Below are positions 6,442 through 13,716 of a stretch of DNA of 18,643 nt, piece after piece. Made by a program: the position numbers and the translations under genes. The DNA is taken from the NCBI GenBank assembly GCA_046262995.1, contig JBHELQ010000058.1:1-18643 (forward strand), written 5' to 3'. A model generated the notes under the pieces. The model was not told where the DNA came from, made no database searches, and saw only the letters and a program-made list of their open reading frames with translations. The stretch's first letter is position 1, and the number at the start of each line of letters is the position of its first letter. Origin of the DNA: JBHELQ01 sp046262995 (lineage in GTDB: Bacteria > Actinomycetota > Thermoleophilia > Solirubrobacterales > Thermoleophilaceae).

Positions 6442-8013
6442 GTGGGGCGGTTGCCGATCGAGACCGATCTTGAAGGCCCCGTCCGCTTCCGGCCCTTCGA
6501 CCCCGCCCTCATCCTTCCGGCATCGTCTGCGCGCGTGGTGGTCCTGGTCGACGAGGTGGATCGTCACCTCGCAGGGGATGCGTTGCGCGGCGAGATCGAG
6601 CGGTACCTCGCCGGACAGCCGCTTGGCGAGCAGGACGACGCCGCCGAACAGGAGGGGCCGCTCTTGGCGGTCGCCTCGACTTCGCGTGTCGACGAGGCAC
6701 TCGCCACGGGCGCCGACATGATCATCCTGGAAGGCGGGGACGTGCACCGGCGGCTTTCCCGAGACGGCTTCGTCGTCACGCGCTACGTGCCGCTGCCGAA
6801 CCGACTACAACCCGACCTTCTGCTGCCGTTGGACCAGCCCGTGGCCGTGCGCTACGCGCTCAGCCGCTGGCGTTCGTCGGTCCAGCTCGACGCGAGCTGG
6901 CAGGCGCGCTACGCCAGGCGGTTGCGGGACGGCGTGGTGGGGCGGCTGTCGCGTCACATTCCGGTTCGCGGACGGACGCTGGTGACGGTGGCGTCCAGGC
7001 GGGCCGGTGCACCGCAGGCGGTCGCCGCCGCCGCCCGAGTGCTCCAGGAGCCCCTCGTCGCCTGGCTGCCCACCTTCACGACCGGTCTCGATCCGGACAG
7101 CAGGAACGTCGTTCACCTGTTCGCGCGCCGGCGGAAGGAGCCCAGCTGGGTGATCAAGCTCGCGCGTGAGCGCGGGCACGACGCCATCTTCGTCCACGAG
7201 GAGGCCGTCCTCATGAAGGTGCGCGAGAGCGGCGGCGCCCTGGCGGAGCGGGCGCCCCGGCTCGTGGCCCGAACGGAGGTCGGCGGACGGTCGGCCTCGG
7301 TCGAGACGGCAGCCGCCGGGACGGGACTCGACCGGCTGCTGGCGGGTCGCACGTCCCGAAGGACGAAGTTGAAGCTGCTCCAGGCCGTCGTGGCCTGGCT
7401 CGAGCAGGTCGCACGCGAGACACTGGCCCCAGCCAGCGCCCTGGGACCGGAACGCTCGCGCCTGGCGGACCAGGTGCTGCCGCCTTGGCGAGACAGCGGG
7501 GTCACCGACGAGCTGGTGGTCGGGCTTCCCCCGCTGCCGGCTGTCTTCCTCCACGGCGACATGTGGGAGGAGAACGTCGTAGTGGGCAGGGATGGGTTCA
7601 TGGCGCTCGACTGGGAGCGGGCGCGCCCCCACGGCTTCCCCCTCTGGGACCTCGCAAGCTTCGCCTCGATGACCCTGGGGGTGCTCGACGGGGCGCGCAG
7701 CGTCGACGAGCGCGCCGGGCACTTCGTCGAGCTGTGGTCGGGAGTGGCGCGGAGCTCTCCGATCCTGTTCCGCTGGCTTCGGAGCGGCGCCGAGGCGGCT
7801 GGGGTGCCGGCCGAGGCCGTGCCGGCAATCGTCACCCTGCGCTGGCTGGACGACCCCGTCCGGGCGCGACGAGAGGCGGCGGGGTCGGCCACGGTGGATG
7901 CCCGGTCCTCCGAGCGCCTGCTCGATCGGCTTCCGCACCTCTGGCTCGACGAGCCGGCCCTTGGGCCTGGCTGGCGCGCTTGGCGTGAGGCTGAGAGGCC
8001 GGCGGCCGCGTGA
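6442..8013 (+). CDS. Phosphotransferase with aminoglycoside-phosphotransferase/choline-kinase fold and an unassigned N-terminal region
   Basis: 523 residues. The C-terminal half carries the APH-type kinase core: probable ATP-binding Lys239 in SWVIKLARE, catalytic loop HGDMWEEN (His371, Asp373, Asn378) and the metal-binding ALDWERARPHG (Asp390, Glu392). The first 210 or so residues have no motif I can assign; they include an acidic stretch and LLLPLDQPVAVRYALSRW, a type of linker seen next to kinases in surface-polysaccharide clusters. The substrate is probably a sugar, an amino alcohol or a nucleotide-linked intermediate, not an antibiotic; this is inferred from the flippase and kinase neighbours. 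Start GTG 6442 is the most upstream usable codon but lacks a clear ribosome site, so the N-terminus is uncertain. Its stop overlaps the next gene's start (GTGA), indicating translational coupling. Confidence 0.75.
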   Translation: MGRLPIETDLEGPVRFRPFDPALILPASSARVVVLVDEVDRHLAGDALRGEIERYLAGQPLGEQDDAAEQEGPLLAVASTSRVDEALATGADMIILEGGDVHRRLSRDGFVVTRYVPLPNRLQPDLLLPLDQPVAVRYALSRWRSSVQLDASWQARYARRLRDGVVGRLSRHIPVRGRTLVTVASRRAGAPQAVAAAARVLQEPLVAWLPTFTTGLDPDSRNVVHLFARRRKEPSWVIKLARERGHDAIFVHEEAVLMKVRESGGALAERAPRLVARTEVGGRSASVETAAAGTGLDRLLAGRTSRRTKLKLLQAVVAWLEQVARETLAPASALGPERSRLADQVLPPWRDSGVTDELVVGLPPLPAVFLHGDMWEENVVVGRDGFMALDWERARPHGFPLWDLASFASMTLGVLDGARSVDERAGHFVELWSGVARSSPILFRWLRSGAEAAGVPAEAVPAIVTLRWLDDPVRARREAAGSATVDARSSERLLDRLPHLWLDEPALGPGWRAWREAERPAAA

Positions 8014-9329
8014 GCGCCGCCGAACCGGCCGCGCCCGGGCTGGTCGATTCCGCGCTCGACGAGCGCGTGCTCGTCTTCGGCTCCCCGCCGCCCCAGGGCG
8101 CCGACCTCGACCTCCTAGCGCGTCCCGGCGCGCAGGCGGTCGTCGCCCAGGCGCTGTCGAGCGCCGGCTTCGTCAGGCACGGCGTGCAGTGGGCGTCGTT
8201 TCGCTCCTGCGCTGTCGATGTCGTGGAGCTGCTTCCGGCTTCGGACTGGCGGCTGCCGGACGAGGAGCTCAGGCGGCTGTTCGAGGAGGCCGCACCCTGG
8301 GCGGAGTTCCGGCAGCTCGTCCTGCCGGCTCCCCACCACCTACTGCTGATCTTCGCGCGCGACCTCCTGTACGACGGCTCGCTCGAGCAGGGCGAGCGCC
8401 GGCGCCTGGCGGGTGCTCTGGCCCGGGACCCGGGCGCGTGGGAGACGGCAGAGGCGCGTGCGCCGGCGTGGGGGGTCGCGCGGGCGCTGCCCCTCTTGCG
8501 CGCCGCTTACGAGCTCGGCGGCGGGCCCCCCGCGGCGGTCCGGGCCAGAGGGTTGGGCGAGTTGTACGGGGACGGCGACGGTGGGTCCGCCGTGGTCACT
8601 CGCGCGAGGGCGTGGCGAACGCTCGCCAGGCGGCACCCGCGCGGCCGAATCGTTGCTCTCTCCGGGCTCGACGGCTCCGGGAAGAGCACACAGGTCGAAG
8701 CTCTTCGGGCCGCGCTCGTCCGGCTCGGCTTCGACGTGGCGGTCGAATGGACCCGGCTCGAGGCCTCGACGCTACGACGGGGGGTCTTCCGCCTGCTCGG
8801 CGGCCCCACCGCCCTGCTGCTCCGACTGAGGCGGCGCCTGAAGGGGCAGCGGGAGACGCCGAGCCGCGAGGAGGAGGGGGTGGCACAGCGACGCCTGCGG
8901 GAGCGGAGCTGGCTCTTCACGCAGCTCTGGGTGGCGATCGTGACCCTTCTGCACATCAGGGCGCAGCGGCGCGCCGTGGCCGGGCACCTGCGCGCCGGAC
9001 GGGTCGTGCTGTGCGACCGCTACACCCTCGACGTCATCGCGGACCTGCGCTTCCACTACGGGTCGGCGCGGCGCTTCCGCCTCCAGGCCGCGCTGATCCG
9101 CCGGCTATCCCACCGCCCGCTGCGGGGATACCTTCTCGACGTGCGGGCGGAAACGGCCCTCGAACGCGCGGGCGAGGACTGGACGCTCGAGCAGCTCAGC
9201 GAGCTCGGGGCACTCTTCCGAGAGCACTACGCGGCCCTCGGCTTTCAGCGTCTCGACGGCGAGCGCTCCCCGGAGGATCTATGCCGAGAGATCGCCCTCG
9301 ACGCATGGCTGAGCTTGCGGGCACCCTAG
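8010..9329 (+). CDS. Nucleotidyltransferase-like / thymidylate-kinase-like fusion protein
   Basis: 439 residues in two parts. Residues 20-165 look like a minimal nucleotidyltransferase fold: VLVFGSPPPQGADLDLL (20-36) matches the G-S...D-x-D signature (Asp32, Asp34), with VDVVELL (69-75) as a possible third carboxylate strand. Residues 212-439 are a P-loop kinase of the thymidylate-kinase type: Walker A GLDGSGKST (219-227, Lys225), the DR motif in VLCDRYTLD (333-341), and an Arg-rich lid near 272-299. Proteins of this design are usually annotated as thymidylate kinases, but their place in envelope clusters suggests a different phosphoryl acceptor. Start GTG 8010 overlaps the preceding stop by 4 bp. 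The SCP2 gene follows after 19 nt. The kinase assignment is firm and the nucleotidyltransferase part is moderately supported. Confidence 0.75.
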   Translation: MSAAEPAAPGLVDSALDERVLVFGSPPPQGADLDLLARPGAQAVVAQALSSAGFVRHGVQWASFRSCAVDVVELLPASDWRLPDEELRRLFEEAAPWAEFRQLVLPAPHHLLLIFARDLLYDGSLEQGERRRLAGALARDPGAWETAEARAPAWGVARALPLLRAAYELGGGPPAAVRARGLGELYGDGDGGSAVVTRARAWRTLARRHPRGRIVALSGLDGSGKSTQVEALRAALVRLGFDVAVEWTRLEASTLRRGVFRLLGGPTALLLRLRRRLKGQRETPSREEEGVAQRRLRERSWLFTQLWVAIVTLLHIRAQRRAVAGHLRAGRVVLCDRYTLDVIADLRFHYGSARRFRLQAALIRRLSHRPLRGYLLDVRAETALERAGEDWTLEQLSELGALFREHYAALGFQRLDGERSPEDLCREIALDAWLSLRAP

Positions 9330-9348
9330 GGATAGACTCGCCCGACCC

Positions 9349-9708
9349 GTGTCCGCCACCGAGACCAAGGCTCTGATCGCCCAGGCGGTCCAAGCGCTGC
9401 AGGAGGAGGTTCCCGCGCTCCGGCAGCTCAAGCTCGTCGTGAAGGTGGAGCTGCACGCTCGCGGGGGGGACGCGCCGATCTGGCGGGTCGAGCTTCCCGG
9501 TCCCAAGGTGGACCGGGACCCGGCGGGGGACGCGCGGCTGGAGCTCACGGTGGGACGCTCGCAATTCAACGAGCTCGCGCGCGAGGGGACGTTGCGGGAC
9601 TGGGCCAACGCCTACGAGCATGGCCATGTGCGCGTCAACGGGGACCCGGCCGTGATCAAGCTGCTGGCCAGCGTGGCCCAGCGTTACCTTGCCCGGGCTC
9701 GGGCCTAG
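9349..9708 (+). CDS. SCP2 sterol-carrier-like lipid-binding protein
   Basis: 119 residues, a single SCP2-type domain, which is a hydrophobic pocket that binds lipids or acyl-CoA. The supporting block is LELTVGRSQFNELAREG (60-76) followed by the helix TLRDWANAYEHGHVRVNGD (77-95) and a C-terminal helix ending in YLARARA. There is no signal peptide or membrane helix, so it is cytoplasmic. The start is GTG 9349. Its ribosome site is weak (AGGG about 17 nt upstream), so expression may depend on coupling to the kinase fusion gene that ends 19 nt before. Its role beside a flippase and kinases is not clear: it could carry a lipid intermediate, or simply be an unlinked gene at the end of the transcript. 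It is followed by two hairpins. Confidence 0.75.
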   Translation: MSATETKALIAQAVQALQEEVPALRQLKLVVKVELHARGGDAPIWRVELPGPKVDRDPAGDARLELTVGRSQFNELAREGTLRDWANAYEHGHVRVNGDPAVIKLLASVAQRYLARARA

Positions 9709-9731
9709 GGACCGTTGCAATCTGGCGTTTT

Positions 9732-9750
9732 GGGCGATTCGCCCTTATCT
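9732..9750 (+). terminator. Possible weak terminator after the SCP2 gene
   Basis: GGGCG-ATT-CGCCC forms a five-pair hairpin (9732-9744), followed by the T-rich TTATCTT. The stem is short and the U-tract broken, so it would be a weak terminator. Confidence 0.35.
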
Positions 9751-9758
9751 TGAGCTCG

Positions 9759-9806
9759 ATGCCCCGCAAAGACGCGGGGCTTTCGACTAGCCGTTCGAAC
9801 CGGTAG
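9759..9806 (+). other. Possible 15-codon leader ORF before the lysyl oxidase gene
   Basis: ATG 9759 opens a short frame encoding MPRKDAGLSTSRSNR, ending with TAG at 9804-9806. The stop touches the purine-rich ribosome site (AGAGAAAGG, 9805-9813) of the following gene, so a translating ribosome could reach it and re-initiate. There is no strong ribosome site of its own and no homology to judge by; it may be chance. Confidence 0.2.
9761..9783 (+). terminator. Hairpin with short T-run upstream of the lysyl oxidase gene
   Basis: GCCCCGC (9761-9767) pairs perfectly with GCGGGGC (9774-9780) around the six-base loop AAAGAC, and TTT follows. It could end the upstream transcript. It could also act as a leader hairpin for the next gene, whose likely start is only 40 nt away. 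The hairpin lies inside a 15-codon open frame starting at ATG 9759. Confidence 0.5.
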
Positions 9807-9819
9807 AGAAAGGCTCATT

Positions 9820-12555
9820 CTGGCCCGTCGCGCCGCCACTGCCTTTGTCAGCGCATTGCTGCTCGCGACCCTCGGCGCGCCGGTCGCCCATGCGGCGACG
9901 GCGCTGTACCCGGACCTGAAGACGCTCTCGCCGCGAGACCTGCGCTTCGACCGCTCGGACGTCAGCGTGGACGGCAGCGGCCAGATGCACAACGTCCTGC
10001 GCTTCACGAACACCGTCTGGAACGCCGGTGCCGGCAAGCTCGAGATGCGCGGGCAGATCGACCCCAGCACAAAGAGCGGCCCGGCCGTCGAGCGCGTGTA
10101 CGACGACGCGGGCGGCTTCACCGACTACCAGGTCGGCAGCTTCTACTTCCACCCCGTCCACAACCACTACCACTACGACGACTGGGGCAAGTACCAGCTC
10201 TGGACCAAGGCCGACTACGACAAGTGGATCGCGAACGGCCGCAGCCAGGGCCAGGCGAAGAAGCTCGGCACGAAGACCACGAGCTGTGTGCTGGACGAGG
10301 AGTTCATACGCGCCCTCTCCGGCACGCCCGGCAATTCGGTGTTCCAGTCCGCCGGCTGCATGCCGAACGCGCAGAACCTGATGGTCCAGGGCCTCTCTCC
10401 GGGCTGGGGCGACACCTACGACTACTTCCGCTTCGAGCAGTGGATCGACCTCGACCAGGAGTCGCTGGCCGACGGGCAGTACGTGCTTCGCTCGGTCACC
10501 GACCCGAACAACAAGATCTACGAGAGCGCGGGCAAGTCGGACTCGAGTCGTGAGGGCGAGCCGGACAACGAGGCCATCACCGTCTTCACCGTCCAGGGCG
10601 GGCAGATCGTGGACGGCGACGCTCCGAGCGGCTCGGTCAGGGTCAACGACGTGGACGCGACGACTTCGAGCGCGAACGTCACGGTGAAGGTCCTCGGGCG
10701 CGACGACGTGAGCGGGGTCGACCAGGTGCGCCTCTCGAACGACGGCCAGACCTGGGCCACCTACACGTATACGGGCGCTGCGTCGTCCGAGCAGTCGATC
10801 CCGTGGGATCTCACGAACGCGAGCTATGGGGGGACCTCGGGCGACGGCACGAAGACGGTCTACGCCCAGTTCCACGACGCGAGCGGGAAGTGGGGCGCCT
10901 CACAGACCGACACGATCGCGCTGCAGCGGAGCAGCGGCGGCTCCCCCTACTCGAGCGCCGTGCTCGCCGACTCGCCCGCGGCGTTCTGGCACCTGGGGGA
11001 GACCAGCGGAACCGCGGCGGCCGACGCCGCGGGCTCCAACACCGGCACCTATACGAACGGGCCTCAGCTGGGCGTCGCCAGCCTGCTGCCAGGGCAGGCG
11101 GCCGACAAGGCGGTCCACTTCGACGGCTCGAACGACTACGTCCGCGTCCCCAACTCCGGCTCGCTGGCGGCCACCACGCGCGTCTCGATGGAGGCGTGGA
11201 TCAAGCCGGACGCCATACCGGCATCGGGCAGCTTCGCCACGATCGCGAGCAAGCCGGAGGCCTACGCCCTGCAGTTCAACGGGCCCCGCCTGGAGTTCAC
11301 GATCATGCAGAACGGCGTCAGGAAGCGGCTGCAGGCCGCGAGCGGAGCGATCCAGGCCGGCCAGGGCTATCACGTCGTCGGGACCTACGACGGGTCCACC
11401 GCGCGCCTGTACATCAACGGCGCACAGGTCAATTCGATGGCGCTGACCGGGGCGGTCGGGTCGACCAGCAATGGCCTGAACATCGCCTCGTGGAACGGGA
11501 CCGCCGAGTTCCTGAAGGGCACCGTCGACGAGGTCTCCGTCTACCCGGCGACGCTGTCCGCGGCCCGCGTCAAAGCCCACTACGACGCCGGGACGGGGTC
11601 GGGGACGATCACCGTCGCCGACCCGAGCAACCTGCGCGCGACGACCGTGTCGAGCTCGCGGATCGACCTCCAGTGGAACGACAACTCGACGAACGAGAGC
11701 GGGTTCGTGATCGAGCGCGACACGAGCAGCGGCTTCAGCTCGCCTCAGACGGCGACGGTCGGGCCGAACGTGACCGGCTACTCGGACACGGGGCTGGTGG
11801 CCGGCACTACCTACTACTACCGCGTGAAGGCCACCGCCACGGGCGCCAGCTCCGGCTATTCGAACACCGCCAACGCGACGACCGCGGCGGCGGCGCCAGT
11901 GGGATACGCCTCCTCGGTGCTTGCCGACAATCCCGTCAGCTACTGGCGCCTGGGCGAGGGCAGCGGCGGCAGCGCGATGGACGAGAAGGGCACCAATCCC
12001 GGCACGTACCTGAACAGCCCCACCCTCGGCGCCCCCAGCCTGCTCGGCTCGGACACCCAGAACAAGGCGGTCGACTTCGACGGCTTCAACGACCAGGTCG
12101 CCGTCGGCAACTCGGCTTCGCTTCAGATCTCCTCGCCGATCACCCTCGAGGCCTGGATCAAGCCGGCCGCGCTTCCCTCGACCGGACAGTTCGCCTCCGT
12201 CGTGACCAAGCGCGAGTCCTACTCGATCCAGTTCAACGGACCGCGGCTCGAGTTCACGATCATGCAGTTCGGCACGCGGCAGCGCCTCCAGGCACCGGCC
12301 GGCGCAGTCCAGGCCGGCCAGACCTACCACGTCGTGGCCACATTCGACGGGACCACCCGCCGCCTGTACCTGAACGGCACGGAGGTCGCGAACGGCACGC
12401 TCTCCGGCGGAGCGACGTCCAGCACCAACGGGCTCTACATCGCAACCTGGAACGGGACCGACGAGCTCATGCGAGGCACGATCGACGAGGTCGCCGTCTA
12501 TGGCAGCGCCCTGAGCGCGGCCCGGGCGCTCGCCCACTACAACGCCGGCAAGTAG
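9820..12555 (+). CDS. Exported lysyl-oxidase-domain protein with Ig-like, LamG, FN3 and LamG modules
   Basis: About 911 residues. The signal peptide is (M)ARRAATAFVSALLLATLGAP with VAHA as the probable cleavage site. The lysyl oxidase domain (about 30-260) has the copper ligands in FHPVHNHYHYDDW (His114, His116, His118), a Lys152 in GTKTTSCVL and a Tyr200 in GWGDTYDY placed like the two residues that form the lysyl-tyrosylquinone cofactor, and EQWIDLD as in animal lysyl oxidases. Then follow an Ig-like stretch (about 265-370), LamG (376-590), FN3 (600-690) and LamG (694-910). The enzyme would oxidise lysine side chains to aldehydes in secreted proteins or matrix; the LamG/FN3 parts probably bind surface glycans. 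No ATG, GTG or TTG precedes the signal peptide. CTG 9820, 6 nt after GAAAGG, fits best; ATT 9817 is the alternative. The gene converges on the ferredoxin gene with 4 bp between stops. Confidence 0.85.
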   Translation: MARRAATAFVSALLLATLGAPVAHAATALYPDLKTLSPRDLRFDRSDVSVDGSGQMHNVLRFTNTVWNAGAGKLEMRGQIDPSTKSGPAVERVYDDAGGFTDYQVGSFYFHPVHNHYHYDDWGKYQLWTKADYDKWIANGRSQGQAKKLGTKTTSCVLDEEFIRALSGTPGNSVFQSAGCMPNAQNLMVQGLSPGWGDTYDYFRFEQWIDLDQESLADGQYVLRSVTDPNNKIYESAGKSDSSREGEPDNEAITVFTVQGGQIVDGDAPSGSVRVNDVDATTSSANVTVKVLGRDDVSGVDQVRLSNDGQTWATYTYTGAASSEQSIPWDLTNASYGGTSGDGTKTVYAQFHDASGKWGASQTDTIALQRSSGGSPYSSAVLADSPAAFWHLGETSGTAAADAAGSNTGTYTNGPQLGVASLLPGQAADKAVHFDGSNDYVRVPNSGSLAATTRVSMEAWIKPDAIPASGSFATIASKPEAYALQFNGPRLEFTIMQNGVRKRLQAASGAIQAGQGYHVVGTYDGSTARLYINGAQVNSMALTGAVGSTSNGLNIASWNGTAEFLKGTVDEVSVYPATLSAARVKAHYDAGTGSGTITVADPSNLRATTVSSSRIDLQWNDNSTNESGFVIERDTSSGFSSPQTATVGPNVTGYSDTGLVAGTTYYYRVKATATGASSGYSNTANATTAAAAPVGYASSVLADNPVSYWRLGEGSGGSAMDEKGTNPGTYLNSPTLGAPSLLGSDTQNKAVDFDGFNDQVAVGNSASLQISSPITLEAWIKPAALPSTGQFASVVTKRESYSIQFNGPRLEFTIMQFGTRQRLQAPAGAVQAGQTYHVVATFDGTTRRLYLNGTEVANGTLSGGATSSTNGLYIATWNGTDELMRGTIDEVAVYGSALSAARALAHYNAGK
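10945..11589 (+). repeat. LamG module 1 (direct repeat partner of 11899-12552)
   Basis: Encodes the first LamG/concanavalin-A-like module. It shares long blocks with module 2, including EAWIKP, FNGPRLEFTIMQ and the WNGT...GT(V/I)DEV..VY ending. An internal duplication within the lysyl oxidase gene is the simplest explanation. It is a protein-level repeat and is diverged at the DNA level. Confidence 0.8.
11899..12552 (+). repeat. LamG module 2 (direct repeat partner of 10945-11589)
   Basis: Second copy of the LamG module, separated from the first by an FN3 module (about 11617-11889) and ending at the stop codon. The order of shared blocks is identical to module 1, and both end in AHY(D/N)AG. 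Confidence 0.8.
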
Positions 12556-12559
12556 GCGG

Positions 12560-12802
12560 CTAGCGCTCGAGCGCGGCGCCGCCGTCGTAGAGCTTCACTA
12601 CGCGCACCGCGCCCGGCGGCGCGGCGCGCACGCACAGCTCGCAGAGCACGCACTCGTCGAGGTTCTCGCGCACGATCTCGGTGCGGCCGTCGCGGGCCGC
12701 GAAGATGTCGACCGGGCAGGCCTCCTCGAGCTTCGTCGCCAGCTCGGCGTCCGAGCGGGTCTCGTCGCTCAGCTCGACGTCGATGAACACGCCGTCGCTC
12801 AC
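12560..12802 (-). CDS. Small [4Fe-4S] ferredoxin-like protein
   Basis: 80 residues with exactly four cysteines: Cys29 in ACPVDIF, and Cys51, Cys54, Cys57 in ECVLCELC. This spacing resembles FixX-type ferredoxins, in which a remote CP cysteine and a CxxCxxC triad hold one [4Fe-4S] cluster. The usual fourth cysteine of a CxxCxxCxxxCP motif is replaced by Ala61-Pro62, so only one cluster is expected. No signal peptide; cytoplasmic. Start GTG 12802 overlaps the stop of the SucD-like gene (GTGA), so the two are translationally coupled. As the last gene of a SucC-SucD-like operon it probably serves the same pathway. A CoA ligase has no need of electrons by itself, which makes the pairing notable. 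The redox partner is unknown. Confidence 0.8.
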   Translation of the reverse strand: MSDGVFIDVELSDETRSDAELATKLEEACPVDIFAARDGRTEIVRENLDECVLCELCVRAAPPGAVRVVKLYDGGAALER

Positions 12803-13716
12803 GCCGCCACCCCGAGCCGCTCCTTGACGAGCTCCGGGATCTGCGAGATCTCCTCCGCGACCGTGATCCCCGCCGACTCGAGGCGCGCGATCTTCTCCGC
12901 CGCCGTGTCCTCCTTGCCCTCGACGATGGTGCCGGCGTGGCCGAAGCTCATGCCGGGCATCTCGTCCATGAAGCGGCCCGCCATGAACGCCACTATCGGG
13001 AGCTTCGACCCGTTGTCGGTCACGTAGCGCGCCAGCTCGGCCTCCATGCGGCCGCCGGGCTCCGTGTAGATCACGATCGCCTCGGTCTGCTCGTCGGCGT
13101 CGAACAGCGGCATCAGCTCGGCGTACGTCGAGCCGATGATGGCGTCGCCGCCGATCGAGACGGCCGTGGACTGGCCGAGGCCGGCGGCGGTCAGGGTCGA
13201 GGAGATCTCGGTCGTCATCCCTCCCGAGCGCGACATCACCCCGACCGGCCCCGGCGAGTAGGCCTTCTCGGCGTCGCGAGCCGGGCCGCCGATGCCGCCC
13301 ATCTTGATCACACCCGGGACCATGATCCCCAGGCAGTTCGGGCCGATGATGCGGGCGTCGTGGAGGTTCGCGAACTCGACCATCTGGGCCACGTCCGAGC
13401 GCGGGATGCGCTCGGTCACGATCACGACCAGCTTGATCCCGTGGTGGATCGCCTCCAGCACGGCGTCCTTGGTGAAGGCCGGCGGCACGGTCACGACGGA
13501 GCCGTGGATCGGGGCGCCGTGATGCTCCACGGCCTGCTCGACGGTGTCGAAGACCGGGACGCCGTGCACGTCGCGTCCCTTTCGCCCCGGCGTGACCCCG
13601 CCGACCACCTTGGCCCCCTTGCCGTAGTCCAGGCATTCGCGCGTCAGGTTGACCGCTTCCCGCCCGGTGATGCCCTGGACGACGAAGGTCGCGTCCTCGT
13701 CCAGCAGGATGCTCAT
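12799..13716 (-). CDS. sucD: Succinyl-CoA synthetase alpha-like subunit (ADP-forming acyl-CoA ligase)
   Basis: 305 residues, close to the family length. A CoA-binding Rossmann domain (1-125, with VQGITGREAVNLT near 13-25) is followed by a ligase domain. Cys128 lies in GPNCLGI, and the phospho-accepting histidine is His260 in SFGHAGTIVEG. Several blocks differ from ordinary SucD: the SRSG loop reads MSRSGGMTTEIS instead of SRSGTLTYE, and FMAGRFMDEMPGMSFGHAG replaces the usual sequence before the active histidine. The substrate could therefore be succinate or another acid such as malate. Start ATG 13716 overlaps the stop of the SucC-like gene (ATGA), with GGAG about 9 nt upstream. The symbol refers to family membership; the substrate is not proven. 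Confidence 0.82.
   Translation of the reverse strand: MSILLDEDATFVVQGITGREAVNLTRECLDYGKGAKVVGGVTPGRKGRDVHGVPVFDTVEQAVEHHGAPIHGSVVTVPPAFTKDAVLEAIHHGIKLVVIVTERIPRSDVAQMVEFANLHDARIIGPNCLGIMVPGVIKMGGIGGPARDAEKAYSPGPVGVMSRSGGMTTEISSTLTAAGLGQSTAVSIGGDAIIGSTYAELMPLFDADEQTEAIVIYTEPGGRMEAELARYVTDNGSKLPIVAFMAGRFMDEMPGMSFGHAGTIVEGKEDTAAEKIARLESAGITVAEEISQIPELVKERLGVAA

Noticed and set aside
9856..9858. TTG 9856 as the lysyl oxidase start
   Set aside because: It would remove the basic head and half the hydrophobic core of the signal peptide and has no ribosome site at a suitable distance.
10900..12537. 545-codon minus-strand frame opposite the lysyl oxidase gene
   Set aside because: Antisense shadow; Val/Arg/Asp/Gly-rich with no recognisable motif, while the sense frame has clear domains.
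10945..12552. LamG repeats considered as a tandem DNA repeat or recombination array
   Set aside because: There are only two copies, they are diverged at DNA level and are separated by an FN3 module; it is an ordinary protein domain duplication.
10803..12563. Long plus-strand frame (586 codons) overlapping the lysyl oxidase gene
   Set aside because: Arg-rich shadow of the LamG/FN3 coding region in another frame; no domain visible.
12563..12574. 12-bp palindrome GCGCTCGAGCGC at the convergent lysyl oxidase/ferredoxin junction as a bidirectional terminator
   Set aside because: It lies within the last codons of the ferredoxin gene and lacks flanking T-runs; such GC palindromes are common in this base composition.
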